Part shown: positions 1-6,932 of the stretch, in pieces
Numbering within the stretch: position 1 is the stretch's first letter
Layout: the number at the start of each line of letters is the position of its first letter
Source: JADJQU01 sp035490315
Lineage (GTDB): Bacteria; Planctomycetota; UBA1135; GCA-002686595
DNA length: 7,113 nt
Direction of reading: 5' to 3'
NCBI GenBank assembly: GCA_035490315.1
Contig: DATHET010000134.1
Location: 1 to 7,113, forward strand
The notes under the pieces: model-generated
Told to the model about the DNA's origin: nothing
Seen by the model: the letters and a program-made list of their open reading frames with translations, nothing else
The model's database searches: none
Program-made: the position numbers and the translations under genes

Positions 1-1
1 T

Positions 2-880
2 CGATTCCGAGTGGAGGGATTGACTCCCGGAATTCATCAGCTCTACGTGCGCCACGCCGATCTTGGAGCCTTGGAGCGCGAAGTGGCCGCGCTCAGCCGC
101 GAGGGAACGAGCGTGGACATCGTGCTCGCGGGCTTCGCGTCGGTGATCGGTCACGTCACGGAAGCCGGAGCTCCGGTCGCAGGCTTGTCGATCTCCGCCC
201 AGCCCTTCCGGTCCAATGACACGTACAACTCGATCACCGACGAGCAGGGAGGATTCCGCTTCGAGCGTCTGCCCGGATGTCGGTTGCGCTTCTGGGCCGC
301 GCACAGATTCGTCGAGGTGCGCGATCTCGAGCCGGGAGAAGCGCTCGAAGTCGACATCGAGCTCGACAAGCCTTCGCTCGTGACCTTCACGCGCGACGGC
401 GCGCCTCTGGGCGACGTCATCTCGGCCCACGCGATCGCCTTCGATGCCGCGCAGCCCGCCAGTCACCACTGGCAGGAAGGAGATCCGGTGCACGGAGCCG
501 TCGCGATCGAGGTCCCTGCCGGCCGGGTTCTCTTCGACATCAACCGAGCCGGGACGGGCTGGAATCGCAGCTACCTGGCGCTCGTGGATCGACCCGCTGC
601 GGAGATCGAGCTCGCGCGCAATTCGATCGTCATCGATTCCGGTGGAGTCTGGAACGGCCCGCCGCCCTGCGCGACGCTGGTCAGCATCGAGGGTCGCGAG
701 GTGATCAATCTCTGGGGCGCGGAAATCGTGCTGCCCGTCGAGCCTGCCGCCGACGGCCGCCTGCTCGTCGCCTGCGTGCCCGACGGAGCACGGGTCAAGA
801 TCTTCGGCTACGACTCGCGCGGCGCGCGCTTCGAGACCACGGTCGACGTGCCGCGGACGCGGCTCGTGCGCTGGCCTTGA
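2..880 (+). CDS. Carboxypeptidase-regulatory-like domain protein, 3' part (5' end outside window)
   Basis: The frame is open to the left edge with no stop, so this is the last 292 codons of a longer gene. A GTG at 11 is in frame, but it lies inside domain sequence (RFRVEGLTPGIHQLYV) and has no Shine-Dalgarno, so I do not take it as the start. Visible residues 1 to about 43 look like the end of one carboxypeptidase-regulatory-like (CarboxypepD_reg) beta domain. Residues 46-120 form a more complete one: VIGHVTEAGAPVAGLSISA, then TDEQGGFRFERLPG, the usual 'new-property, then gradual-detail' pattern, ending in an alternating beta strand (ALEVDIEL). The remaining 170 residues are beta-rich with no motif I recognise. 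No transmembrane segment or sorting signal is seen at the C terminus. Such domains usually occur in exported or surface proteins as structural or binding modules. No catalytic residues are visible. The domain call is fairly sure; the function is unknown. Confidence 0.75.
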   Translation, partial: RFRVEGLTPGIHQLYVRHADLGALEREVAALSREGTSVDIVLAGFASVIGHVTEAGAPVAGLSISAQPFRSNDTYNSITDEQGGFRFERLPGCRLRFWAAHRFVEVRDLEPGEALEVDIELDKPSLVTFTRDGAPLGDVISAHAIAFDAAQPASHHWQEGDPVHGAVAIEVPAGRVLFDINRAGTGWNRSYLALVDRPAAEIELARNSIVIDSGGVWNGPPPCATLVSIEGREVINLWGAEIVLPVEPAADGRLLVACVPDGARVKIFGYDSRGARFETTVDVPRTRLVRWP

Positions 881-889
881 TCTCGGTCC

Positions 890-1053
890 TCACGGGCACA
901 CGAGGAATTCCAGTCCCGCGCTGAGGGTGACGTTGTTCGGCGCGGGAATCCAGGATCGCGACCCCACCACTGAGACTGAACCGTGCGTCCGATCTGCAGC
1001 AGCAGCGGCGACGGGTGGCCGCCGAGGGGCAGTCCAGGAAGACTCACAGGTTC
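890..1053 (-). pseudogene. Frameshifted remnant of a planctomycete-type secreted protein C-terminus
   Basis: Read on the minus strand, 1053 down to about 946 gives EPVSLPGLPLGG, then LLLQIGR and TVQSQWWGRDPGFP. The next frame then gives APNNVTLSAGLEFLVCP and a TGA at 892-890. Joined, this resembles the C-terminal end that I recall in many secreted planctomycete proteins: a QxWxRDP core, then an NNxTLSxxLE-like stretch and a short CP end. The two frames join exactly if one C is added to the C run at 946-944, so a single-base deletion or a sequencing error explains the break. Upstream of about 1060 neither frame looks coding, so most of the original gene is missing. The remnant points tail-to-tail at the gene ending at 880, nine bases away. 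The family resemblance is from memory; the frame break is seen directly. Confidence 0.55.
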
Positions 1054-1403
1054 GTCGCGTGCGACGAATGCGCGCTTCGAAGCTCGAGAGCGCGTGCGCA
1101 CATGAAAAGTGTGGCAGCGCACGATTCGGGTGACTTTTCCATGGCACGCACGCGCCGGGAGATGCCTCGAGAATTGCTCGCCAGGCTCGAAGCGCAGCGC
1201 TCGCGGGCCGTGCGACCGCGCGCATCTCTCCTGCCGGTCCGAGGACAGGCGCAGCATTACCGCAACCCTGTGCGCGGTCCCTGCAGGCCCTGGCGGGCTC
1301 GCTGAAGGCCGTTCCTGCCCGGACTTCAGATCGCTCCCCAAGCGATCCGATTCCAGCCCGAGGTCGGGCCGGGAAGACGGGGTCGAATCGCACGATGGCG
1401 TTC

Positions 1404-1426
1404 ATCTTGCGCTTGCGGCCCAAGAT
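1404..1426. repeat. Short inverted repeat upstream of the metalloprotease gene
   Basis: ATCTTG at 1404-1409 and CAAGAT at 1421-1426 are perfect reverse complements separated by 11 bases. The repeat ends 26 bases before the ATG at 1453. It could be a leader hairpin or a protein-binding site. A six-base match of this kind is also expected by chance now and then in a window of this size, so its role is uncertain. Confidence 0.2.
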
Positions 1427-1441
1427 TCGCGGTCGTGCCAC

Positions 1442-1447
1442 GAGGAA
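1442..1447 (+). promoter_or_regulatory. Shine-Dalgarno for the lipoprotein metalloprotease
   Basis: GAGGAA lies five bases before the ATG at 1453. It decides the start in favour of this ATG over the in-frame GTG at 1435, which lies upstream of the Shine-Dalgarno and would add six residues (MPRGTA) before the signal peptide. Confidence 0.65.
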
Positions 1448-1452
1448 CCGCG

Positions 1453-3945
1453 ATGAAGAACGACTGGACACGCAGCACGCCGCGAGCTCGCCATCTGGCC
1501 CTCCTGTCCGCGTGCACCGCGCTCGCCGCATGCTCCGGCGGAGGCGGCGGTAGCAGCACGCCCGCGGTCAGCTTCTCCTTCTCGGCAGCGACCGGCAACG
1601 TCAGCGAGGGCGCCGCGCCCTTGTCGTTGACCGTCGTCCTGCACACGACGCTCGCCGCGCTCACGACCCAGGCCTCGATCGAAGTGTTCGACAGCGGCCT
1701 GGGCACCGCGAGCTCGGGCAGCGACTACGCGAGCTTCGCGCCTGCCACGGTCACCTTCCCGATCGGCTCGATCGAAGGCGACAGCCAGGTCGTCAACTTC
1801 TCCGCGGTCGACGACCATTTGATCGAAGGCCCGGGCGAGACAGTCCGCTTCGGAATGCAGAACGCGGCGGGCGGAGTGGCGGCGGGAATGAGAACGCTCA
1901 CCGCGACGATCGCCGACGTCAATTTCGCGACGATCCAGTTCGTGCTCGCTTCGAGCGCGACACCCGACGAGTTCACGGCGTCGCGCACGCTTTCCGTGCA
2001 ATTGGATCTGCCGCCCGCGACGACGCTGGATGTCGCGGCCAGCATTCGCGTCTCGGACGCCGGCGGGGGATCGGCGACGTCAGCGGTCGACTATTCCGCG
2101 ATCGCTACCACGCTGGTCAGCTTCCCGGCGGGCAGCGCCGACAATGCTTCGCAGACGGTTGCGGTGGGGGTGATCGACGACTTGATCGTCGAGGTGGACG
2201 AGACCGTGCGCCTCACGCTGTCGATGCCGAGCACCGGCGTCGTGATTGGCGGGACGAATCTGCACCAGTTGACGATCACCGACGACGACTCGAGCCTGGC
2301 GGCGGCGCTGATCGCGAGCGAAGGGCCGACCGGTGTCGAGAACGGCGTCTCATACGACACGCTGCTGAATCTCGGCTCGCAAACGGTCGGGGCCGGGCCC
2401 AACGCGGGCACTCTGCTGCGCATCAGCAACGTCGGCGGATCGCCGATGGATCTGGGCGCGCCGAGCCTGACCGGGGCGAATCCGACCGACTACGACGTCA
2501 CCGTCGAGTCGGCGCCGCTGCAAGCTCCACCGAAGCCCGGCGAAGCGGGTTTCCTGCTCGCGCAGGACGTGCCGCCGCCCTGGAATGCGCTCGAGAATTC
2601 GAGCGGCCCGGGTTTGCAGATCGCGTTGGACCCGGCTCGGATGCGCGAGCTCGCGGCGCTGACGCGCGCGACGATCTCCGGTTTCCCGGTGCCTGGTCTC
2701 GGCGACGTGACCCTCGATCTGCATCGCTTGCCGCTGCCGATCGCCGCGAATGCCGTGCTGCGCGTCGACGGCGTCGATGTGCCCGGAGGCTTGCAGGCTG
2801 CGCTCGGCGACTTGAGCGTGTGGAGCGGCAGCGTGCTCGAGCATCCGGGCTCGCACGCATTCCTCGCACTTTCGAGTCAAGGTGCGCGCGGCTATCTCGA
2901 ATTGCCTTTCAAGACCGATCGCTTCGTCCACCTGGCCACGGACAGCGCGCCGGGTGTCGACGGAACTCCCGCGGTGTGCCGTGTCGTGCGCGCGCCCGAG
3001 CTCGCCGCGATGGGTTTCACCGAGCCCTCGTTCTTCTGCGGCGGCGAGCGCGAAGTCCCGGGCGCCACGCGTCAGTCGAATTCCGTCCCGCTGCACTCGC
3101 CTCCGCCGCCGGCGGGTGCCTTGACCACCGCGGATTGCAAGCTCGCGATCGAGACCGACTTCCAGCTCTACCAGAAGTTCAACTCGACGCCGGCGACGAC
3201 GACGTATGTGACCCAGCTGATGGCCGCGATCAGCGATCAGTACTTCACCGACGTGCAGACCACGCTGAGCATCGCCTACCTCGGGATCTACACGAGCGCC
3301 GGGGATCCCTGGACTTCGCAGGATTCTGGCGGCAATTCCTCCAATCTCCTCGACGAGTTCCAGAATGCCTGGACGTCCGGCGGCTGGCCGGTCCAGGCCA
3401 ATCTCGCGCACTTCATCTCGGGCGCGAGTCTCGGCGGAGGTGTCGCCTACTTGAACGTGCTCTGCAACCAGAGCTTCGGATTCGGAGTCAGCGGCAACAT
3501 CAGCGGCACGATCAACTGGGGCGGCTGGACCGGCGCGCCGGGGAACTTCACCTGGGACTTCGTGGTCGTCGCCCACGAGATCGGCCACAACTTCGGCTCG
3601 CAGCACACCCACTCGTTCTGCCCGCCGCTCGATCAGTGCTACGCGAACTGCAGCCCGACCACGGTGTGCTCGCAGGGCACGATCATGAGCTACTGCCACA
3701 CCTGCGGCGGGATGGACAACATCGACCTGCACTTCCATCCGGTGTGCGCGAACGTGATGCGCCAGGCGGTCAATTCGAGTTGCCTGGGGCTCTCCGCACT
3801 CGCCGGCGGCGACTTCGTGCAGTACCTGGTGCGCTTCAATCCGATGACGGCGATCGGAGTGCGCACCGCGAATCTCTTGTTCACGCACGACGCGCCCAAC
3901 CAGATCCAGCCCTTCCGGGTGCGATTGACAGCCACCGCGAACTGA
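1453..3945 (+). CDS. Calx-beta / reprolysin-like zinc metalloprotease lipoprotein
   Basis: This 830-residue protein is a predicted exported lipoprotein and zinc endopeptidase. Residues 1-27 form a lipoprotein signal ending in the lipobox LAAC (lipidated Cys27), followed by a Gly/Ser linker. Two Calx-beta-like repeats follow at about 39-157 and 158-279; the second ends in the typical ITDDD. Residues 284-356 match the first half of an ASH/choice-of-anchor-D domain (LLRISNVGGSPMDLG, SLTGANPTDYDV). Residues 357 to about 560 resemble a reprolysin propeptide (RLPLPIAANAVLRVDG, DLSVWSGSVLEHPGSHAFL). The M12-type catalytic domain spans about 562-780, with HEIGHNFGSQH (zinc ligands His708, His712, His718; catalytic Glu709) and the Met-turn TIMSY (Met745). 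Several cysteines around 722-780 suggest disulfides. Residues 781-830 (LVRFNPMTAIGVRTANLLF) match the second half of the anchor domain, so the protease module seems nested inside it. The protease and Calx-beta calls are strong. The substrate is unknown. Confidence 0.88.
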   Translation: MKNDWTRSTPRARHLALLSACTALAACSGGGGGSSTPAVSFSFSAATGNVSEGAAPLSLTVVLHTTLAALTTQASIEVFDSGLGTASSGSDYASFAPATVTFPIGSIEGDSQVVNFSAVDDHLIEGPGETVRFGMQNAAGGVAAGMRTLTATIADVNFATIQFVLASSATPDEFTASRTLSVQLDLPPATTLDVAASIRVSDAGGGSATSAVDYSAIATTLVSFPAGSADNASQTVAVGVIDDLIVEVDETVRLTLSMPSTGVVIGGTNLHQLTITDDDSSLAAALIASEGPTGVENGVSYDTLLNLGSQTVGAGPNAGTLLRISNVGGSPMDLGAPSLTGANPTDYDVTVESAPLQAPPKPGEAGFLLAQDVPPPWNALENSSGPGLQIALDPARMRELAALTRATISGFPVPGLGDVTLDLHRLPLPIAANAVLRVDGVDVPGGLQAALGDLSVWSGSVLEHPGSHAFLALSSQGARGYLELPFKTDRFVHLATDSAPGVDGTPAVCRVVRAPELAAMGFTEPSFFCGGEREVPGATRQSNSVPLHSPPPPAGALTTADCKLAIETDFQLYQKFNSTPATTTYVTQLMAAISDQYFTDVQTTLSIAYLGIYTSAGDPWTSQDSGGNSSNLLDEFQNAWTSGGWPVQANLAHFISGASLGGGVAYLNVLCNQSFGFGVSGNISGTINWGGWTGAPGNFTWDFVVVAHEIGHNFGSQHTHSFCPPLDQCYANCSPTTVCSQGTIMSYCHTCGGMDNIDLHFHPVCANVMRQAVNSSCLGLSALAGGDFVQYLVRFNPMTAIGVRTANLLFTHDAPNQIQPFRVRLTATAN

Positions 3946-3988
3946 GCGGCGACGCAATTCGCGGACACGCGGCCGGGGAGTCCATTCC

Positions 3989-4013
3989 GGAGGGTGGTAT
4001 CGTGGCGGGGTGA
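3989..4013 (+). promoter_or_regulatory. Ambiguous translation start of the aspartyl protease
   Basis: The best Shine-Dalgarno-like sequence, GGAGGG (3989-3994), is 15 bases before the GTG at 4010, which is far. It is seven bases before another GTG at 4002 that opens a three-codon frame (GTG GCG GGG TGA). The stop of that frame overlaps the GTG at 4010 in a GTGA. No other in-frame ATG, GTG or TTG was found between 3968 and 4010. Either 4010 is used despite the spacing, possibly by re-initiation, or there is a sequence error here. Confidence 0.35.
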
Positions 4014-5293
4014 TCGTTCTGCTGCTCGCTCTCCTCGTGCCGCTCGCCGCGAGCGCTCAGGAGAATCCGCCGGTGCTGCGTGCCCATTCCAGGACGGTCG
4101 ATGTCCAGGACGGCGATCGCCTCTTGAAGGGCATCTGGGCCTGCGACCCGAGGCTCGAGCTGGATACCTACGCTGCGCGCCGGAGCGACCTGAAGCGCAG
4201 CATTCGCTTCATTTCCGACCTGGATTCGATCTCCTTCGACGTCGAACCGGGCCGGAGCTACGACTTCATCGTCCTGCTCGATGGGAAGGATGCCTGCCGC
4301 ACGCGCATCTCGACGCTGATGCAGACGTGCAAGCGAAGCGATGCGATCCCGGCGGGGCCCGTAACGATTCCGATCACGATCAGCCATGGCAAGTTGCACC
4401 TGCAGGGCAGGATCAACGAATCGGAGATGCTGGACCTCATCTTCGACACCGGCGCGGACATGAGCGTGGTCTATCCGTCCGGGAAGAGGAAGGGCGCCGA
4501 GCTCCAGCTCGACGGCAGGGTCTCGAACGGTGGCACGGGAGGCATGACTCTGCGCCAGCAGGGCCGCGACAACCGACTCGAGGTGGCCGGGTTGCAATGG
4601 GAGCACGAGCCAATTCTCTACGTGGAAAAGCAGTCCGACGCGGCGGACGGGATCGTCGGCTACCCGGCCTTCGAACAAAAGGTCGTCGAGATCGACTACG
4701 ACCGCATGGTGATGGTCGTGCACGATGCGCTGCCGCCGAGCGCAGCGGAATTCAGCAAGGTTCCGATGACGCTCGCGGGCTCGCTGACGGCGGTGGAAGC
4801 CGTCCTCGTGCACGGGGCGGCGACGGACGCAGGCGCGTTCGTCCTGGACACGGCGGGGTCGGGGACCCTGATGGTCAATCCGGCGTTCGCGGCGGCTGCT
4901 GGTTTCCATGCTGCACTGACGAAGCTCGGCACGAGCACTTCGCGCGGAGTGGGAAGCGGCAGCGTCGAGAGCGAAGTCCTTCTGCTTCCCGAGCTGCGGC
5001 TCGCGGGTTTCACGCTCCACGACGTGCCCATCCACGTGGAGCTCTCCTCCGAGCACGGTCAGTCTCCACCGGGCGGGCTGCTCTGCATGGAAGTGCTCGC
5101 TCGCTTCAACACGCTGCTCGACTATTCGCGCTACGAGGCGTATTTCAAACCCAACGCTTCATTCGATGCTCCCTTCGAAACGAGATCGTGGGGAAGGATT
5201 GCGTACGTCCTGGCGGGGGTTGCGCTGGTCTGCCTCGGTTCGATCGCCTGGTGGGCAAGGATGGCAGCGACTCGACGCCGCAGGCCTCGGTGA
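4010..5293 (+). CDS. Membrane-anchored retropepsin-like aspartyl protease, two-unit
   Basis: This 427-residue protein starts with a short hydrophobic signal (MIVLLLALLVPLAASAQE, likely cut after ASA). Residues 20-120 form a beta-rich domain (SISFDVEPGRSYDFIVLLDG, then TRIS) that I have seen in other secreted bacterial hydrolases but cannot name. The first retropepsin-like unit has IFDTGAD (catalytic Asp146) and DGIVGYPAF (213-221) leading into VEIDYD. A second unit has LDTAGSG (Asp280) and GGLLCMEVLARFNTLLDY at about 355-372. Two such units in one chain could supply both catalytic aspartates, as in pepsins, or each could pair in a dimer. In the second unit DTG is changed to DTA. A single transmembrane helix (397-415) and an Arg-rich tail (RRRRPR) place the protease outside the inner membrane with a cytoplasmic end. 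It lies 64 bases after the metalloprotease gene. The family is well supported; the start codon and substrate are uncertain. Confidence 0.8.
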   Translation: MIVLLLALLVPLAASAQENPPVLRAHSRTVDVQDGDRLLKGIWACDPRLELDTYAARRSDLKRSIRFISDLDSISFDVEPGRSYDFIVLLDGKDACRTRISTLMQTCKRSDAIPAGPVTIPITISHGKLHLQGRINESEMLDLIFDTGADMSVVYPSGKRKGAELQLDGRVSNGGTGGMTLRQQGRDNRLEVAGLQWEHEPILYVEKQSDAADGIVGYPAFEQKVVEIDYDRMVMVVHDALPPSAAEFSKVPMTLAGSLTAVEAVLVHGAATDAGAFVLDTAGSGTLMVNPAFAAAAGFHAALTKLGTSTSRGVGSGSVESEVLLLPELRLAGFTLHDVPIHVELSSEHGQSPPGGLLCMEVLARFNTLLDYSRYEAYFKPNASFDAPFETRSWGRIAYVLAGVALVCLGSIAWWARMAATRRRRPR

Positions 5294-5404
5294 CGAGTGG
5301 CGAAGAGCCAGGGGATGTCCATCCCGCTGCGTTTCTTCCGCCCCGGTACCCTTCGATCGGTTAGCGTGACAGCGGTCGTCAGGCCGTTCGCGCGGCGCTC
5401 TTTC

Positions 5405-5410
5405 GGAGGA
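5405..5410 (+). promoter_or_regulatory. Shine-Dalgarno for the Tat-exported protein
   Basis: GGAGGA lies seven bases before the ATG at 5418. It is the strongest ribosome binding site in the window and fixes this start. The 124-base gap after the aspartyl protease gene leaves room for a separate promoter, but none is obvious. Confidence 0.7.
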
Positions 5411-5417
5411 AACGGAC

Positions 5418-6932
5418 ATGAAGTCGAGTCGTCGTGAATTCCTCGGTGGATTGTGCAAGACCACGATCGGCGTCTCCGTGGGTTTCGCCCTCGCGAATCG
5501 CCTCGGGTTCGCCTACGCGCTTCCGCCGCTCGCGCTCGAACGCCTGCGGTTCGGCGCGCTCGATCCGCTGGTCGACTTGATGCAGGCAACGCCCGCGGAT
5601 GCTCTGCTGCCGATCGTCGCGGCAAAACTGAAGAGCGGAACACCGCTCGCCGACATCGTCGCCGCGGCTGCTCTCGCCAATGCGCGCGGCTACGGCGGCA
5701 CCAATTACAACGGTTATCACACGTTGATGGCGATGATGCCGAGTTACGAGATGGCGGCGCAGATGCCCGCGGGTCAGACGGCCTTGCCGGTGCTCAAGGT
5801 GCTGCATCGCAACGCGCGCTTGCTGCAGGAGACCGACCACGCGACGAAGGACGAGCTCACGCCGCTCGAAGGGGGTGCGAGCGACGCGGGATTCGTGGAA
5901 AGCGTGCACGCGCGCGATCTCGACAAGTCCGAGCGCAGTCTCGCGGCGCTGCAACAGCGTTCGCCTTTGCAAGCGTACGAGGAGCTGCAGAGCGTCGTGC
6001 GCGACGAAATGAACGTGCACCGCGTCGTGCTCGCCTGGCGCGCGTACGATCTGCTGCGACTGACCGGCGAGGACCAGAGGTTCTCGATGCTGCGCCAGTC
6101 GGTGCGTTTCTGCATCGACGAGGACGGTCAGCAGGCGAGTCGCGGTCGTTATCCGAACGAATTCCGCGCCTTGCTTCCGGAGTTGATGGAGAAGCACGGT
6201 TTGAATGCTCGCGAGCGAGGGAATCGCGCCGCCGACGAGGCCACGATCGAGCGGCTCGCTGCGGCCTTCTTCGCCCAGGACCGCGCTGCCGCGGCCGACG
6301 CCGCCGCGGAAGCGCTCGCCGCCGGGATCGATCCCGAGGATGTCGGCAAGGCTCTGTCGCTCGCTTCCGCGCGACTCCTGCTCCACGACGGCGGCCAGAC
6401 CAAGGAATCGCTCGGCAAGCCGATCGGCTCCGTGCACGGCGCTTCGACGGGTGTGCATGCCTCGGATGCAGCCAATGCGTGGAAGCACATCGCTCGCGTC
6501 GGCAGCGCGCACAACGCTTTCGCGAGCGTGATTGCCGGCGCTTACCACACGGCGGGGCAGTCGGCTCAAGTCGGCGGATTGCCGTTCGATCACGACGCCG
6601 AGCCGTGCACGAAGAGCGAGCCGGCCGTGTTGCTCGACGAGGTCTCCGCGCGCATCCGTGCCCGCGACCAGAAAGGCGCTTGCGCCGCGGCGCGCCGCTA
6701 CTGCGAGCTCGGACATCCCGCGGCGAGTCTGTTCGCGCAGCTCCTGCCCTTCGCGGTCAGCGAGGACGGAGCTCTGCACGCCGAGAAATTCTTCCGCACG
6801 GCGCAAGAAGAGCATGCGAGTGCGCATGCCAGGCACCGAGCGCTTTATCCCGTCGTGCTCGCGCGCGTGATGGCCAGTCACTACGGCTTCCCCGCGCCGG
6901 GCGTGGAGGAAGCGCGCAAGTTGCTCGCCTGA
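5418..6932 (+). CDS. Tat-exported protein of unknown function, histidine-rich
   Basis: This 504-residue protein carries a twin-arginine signal, SRREFLGG at residues 4-11, followed by a hydrophobic stretch and a likely cleavage site after AYA (residue 34). It is therefore exported folded, often the case for proteins that bind a cofactor or metal. The mature part is Ala-rich and appears almost entirely helical. I recognise no named family. Stretches that look conserved are GYGGTNYNGYHTLMAMMPSY (His101), VLHRNARLL (His130), and the segment 339-377 with five histidines (His340, 347, 357, 365, 377) around VHGASTGVHASDAANAWKH and AGAYHTAG, followed by PFDHD. The pattern recalls histidine-containing helical proteins such as questin-oxidase-like ones, but this is only an impression. 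The reading frame is clean from a strong ribosome binding site to the stop. The gene follows the two protease genes on the same strand and ends directly against a convergent gene. Confidence 0.8.
   Translation: MKSSRREFLGGLCKTTIGVSVGFALANRLGFAYALPPLALERLRFGALDPLVDLMQATPADALLPIVAAKLKSGTPLADIVAAAALANARGYGGTNYNGYHTLMAMMPSYEMAAQMPAGQTALPVLKVLHRNARLLQETDHATKDELTPLEGGASDAGFVESVHARDLDKSERSLAALQQRSPLQAYEELQSVVRDEMNVHRVVLAWRAYDLLRLTGEDQRFSMLRQSVRFCIDEDGQQASRGRYPNEFRALLPELMEKHGLNARERGNRAADEATIERLAAAFFAQDRAAAADAAAEALAAGIDPEDVGKALSLASARLLLHDGGQTKESLGKPIGSVHGASTGVHASDAANAWKHIARVGSAHNAFASVIAGAYHTAGQSAQVGGLPFDHDAEPCTKSEPAVLLDEVSARIRARDQKGACAAARRYCELGHPAASLFAQLLPFAVSEDGALHAEKFFRTAQEEHASAHARHRALYPVVLARVMASHYGFPAPGVEEARKLLA

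Larger units (their letters stand above)
881..1452. other. Long gene-poor intergenic stretch
   Basis: This stretch of about 570 bases separates the carboxypeptidase-regulatory-like gene from the metalloprotease gene. Its left part holds the minus-strand remnant described separately. Between about 1060 and 1430 I see no credible gene on either strand. The open frames there give arginine-, serine- and alanine-rich translations without domain patterns, as expected from GC-rich non-coding or shadow sequence. The right end should hold the promoter and 5' leader of the downstream lipoprotein gene, but I could not identify a clear -35/-10 pair. Confidence 0.6.

Noticed and set aside
887..906. Possible terminator hairpin (TCCTC ... 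GAGGA) after the first gene
   Set aside because: The stem is only five base pairs with a ten-base loop and no T-run follows, so it is not a convincing rho-independent terminator.
1015..1456. Small open frames on the plus strand between 1015 and 1456
   Set aside because: They have low-complexity Arg/Ser/Ala-rich translations, no convincing ribosome binding sites and no recognisable domains.
2350..3957. Long minus-strand open frame (535 codons) opposite the metalloprotease
   Set aside because: Its translation is rich in Arg, His, Glu and Ala with no domain pattern, as expected from the antisense of a GC-rich gene. The plus strand has clear catalytic motifs here.
2820..4013. Plus-strand open frame of 397 codons overlapping the metalloprotease
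   Set aside because: It is extremely Arg-rich and out of frame with the zinc-binding motif; a frame shadow.
5418..5456. Cys13 of the Tat protein as a lipidation site
   Set aside because: The residues before it are GGL. Leu directly before the Cys does not fit a lipobox, so a normal signal peptidase cleavage after AYA is more likely.
5379..6881. Long minus-strand open frame (500 codons) opposite the Tat protein
   Set aside because: The composition is antisense-like (many Arg, Val, Glu, His) and there is no signal or motif. The plus strand has a Tat signal and a strong ribosome binding site.
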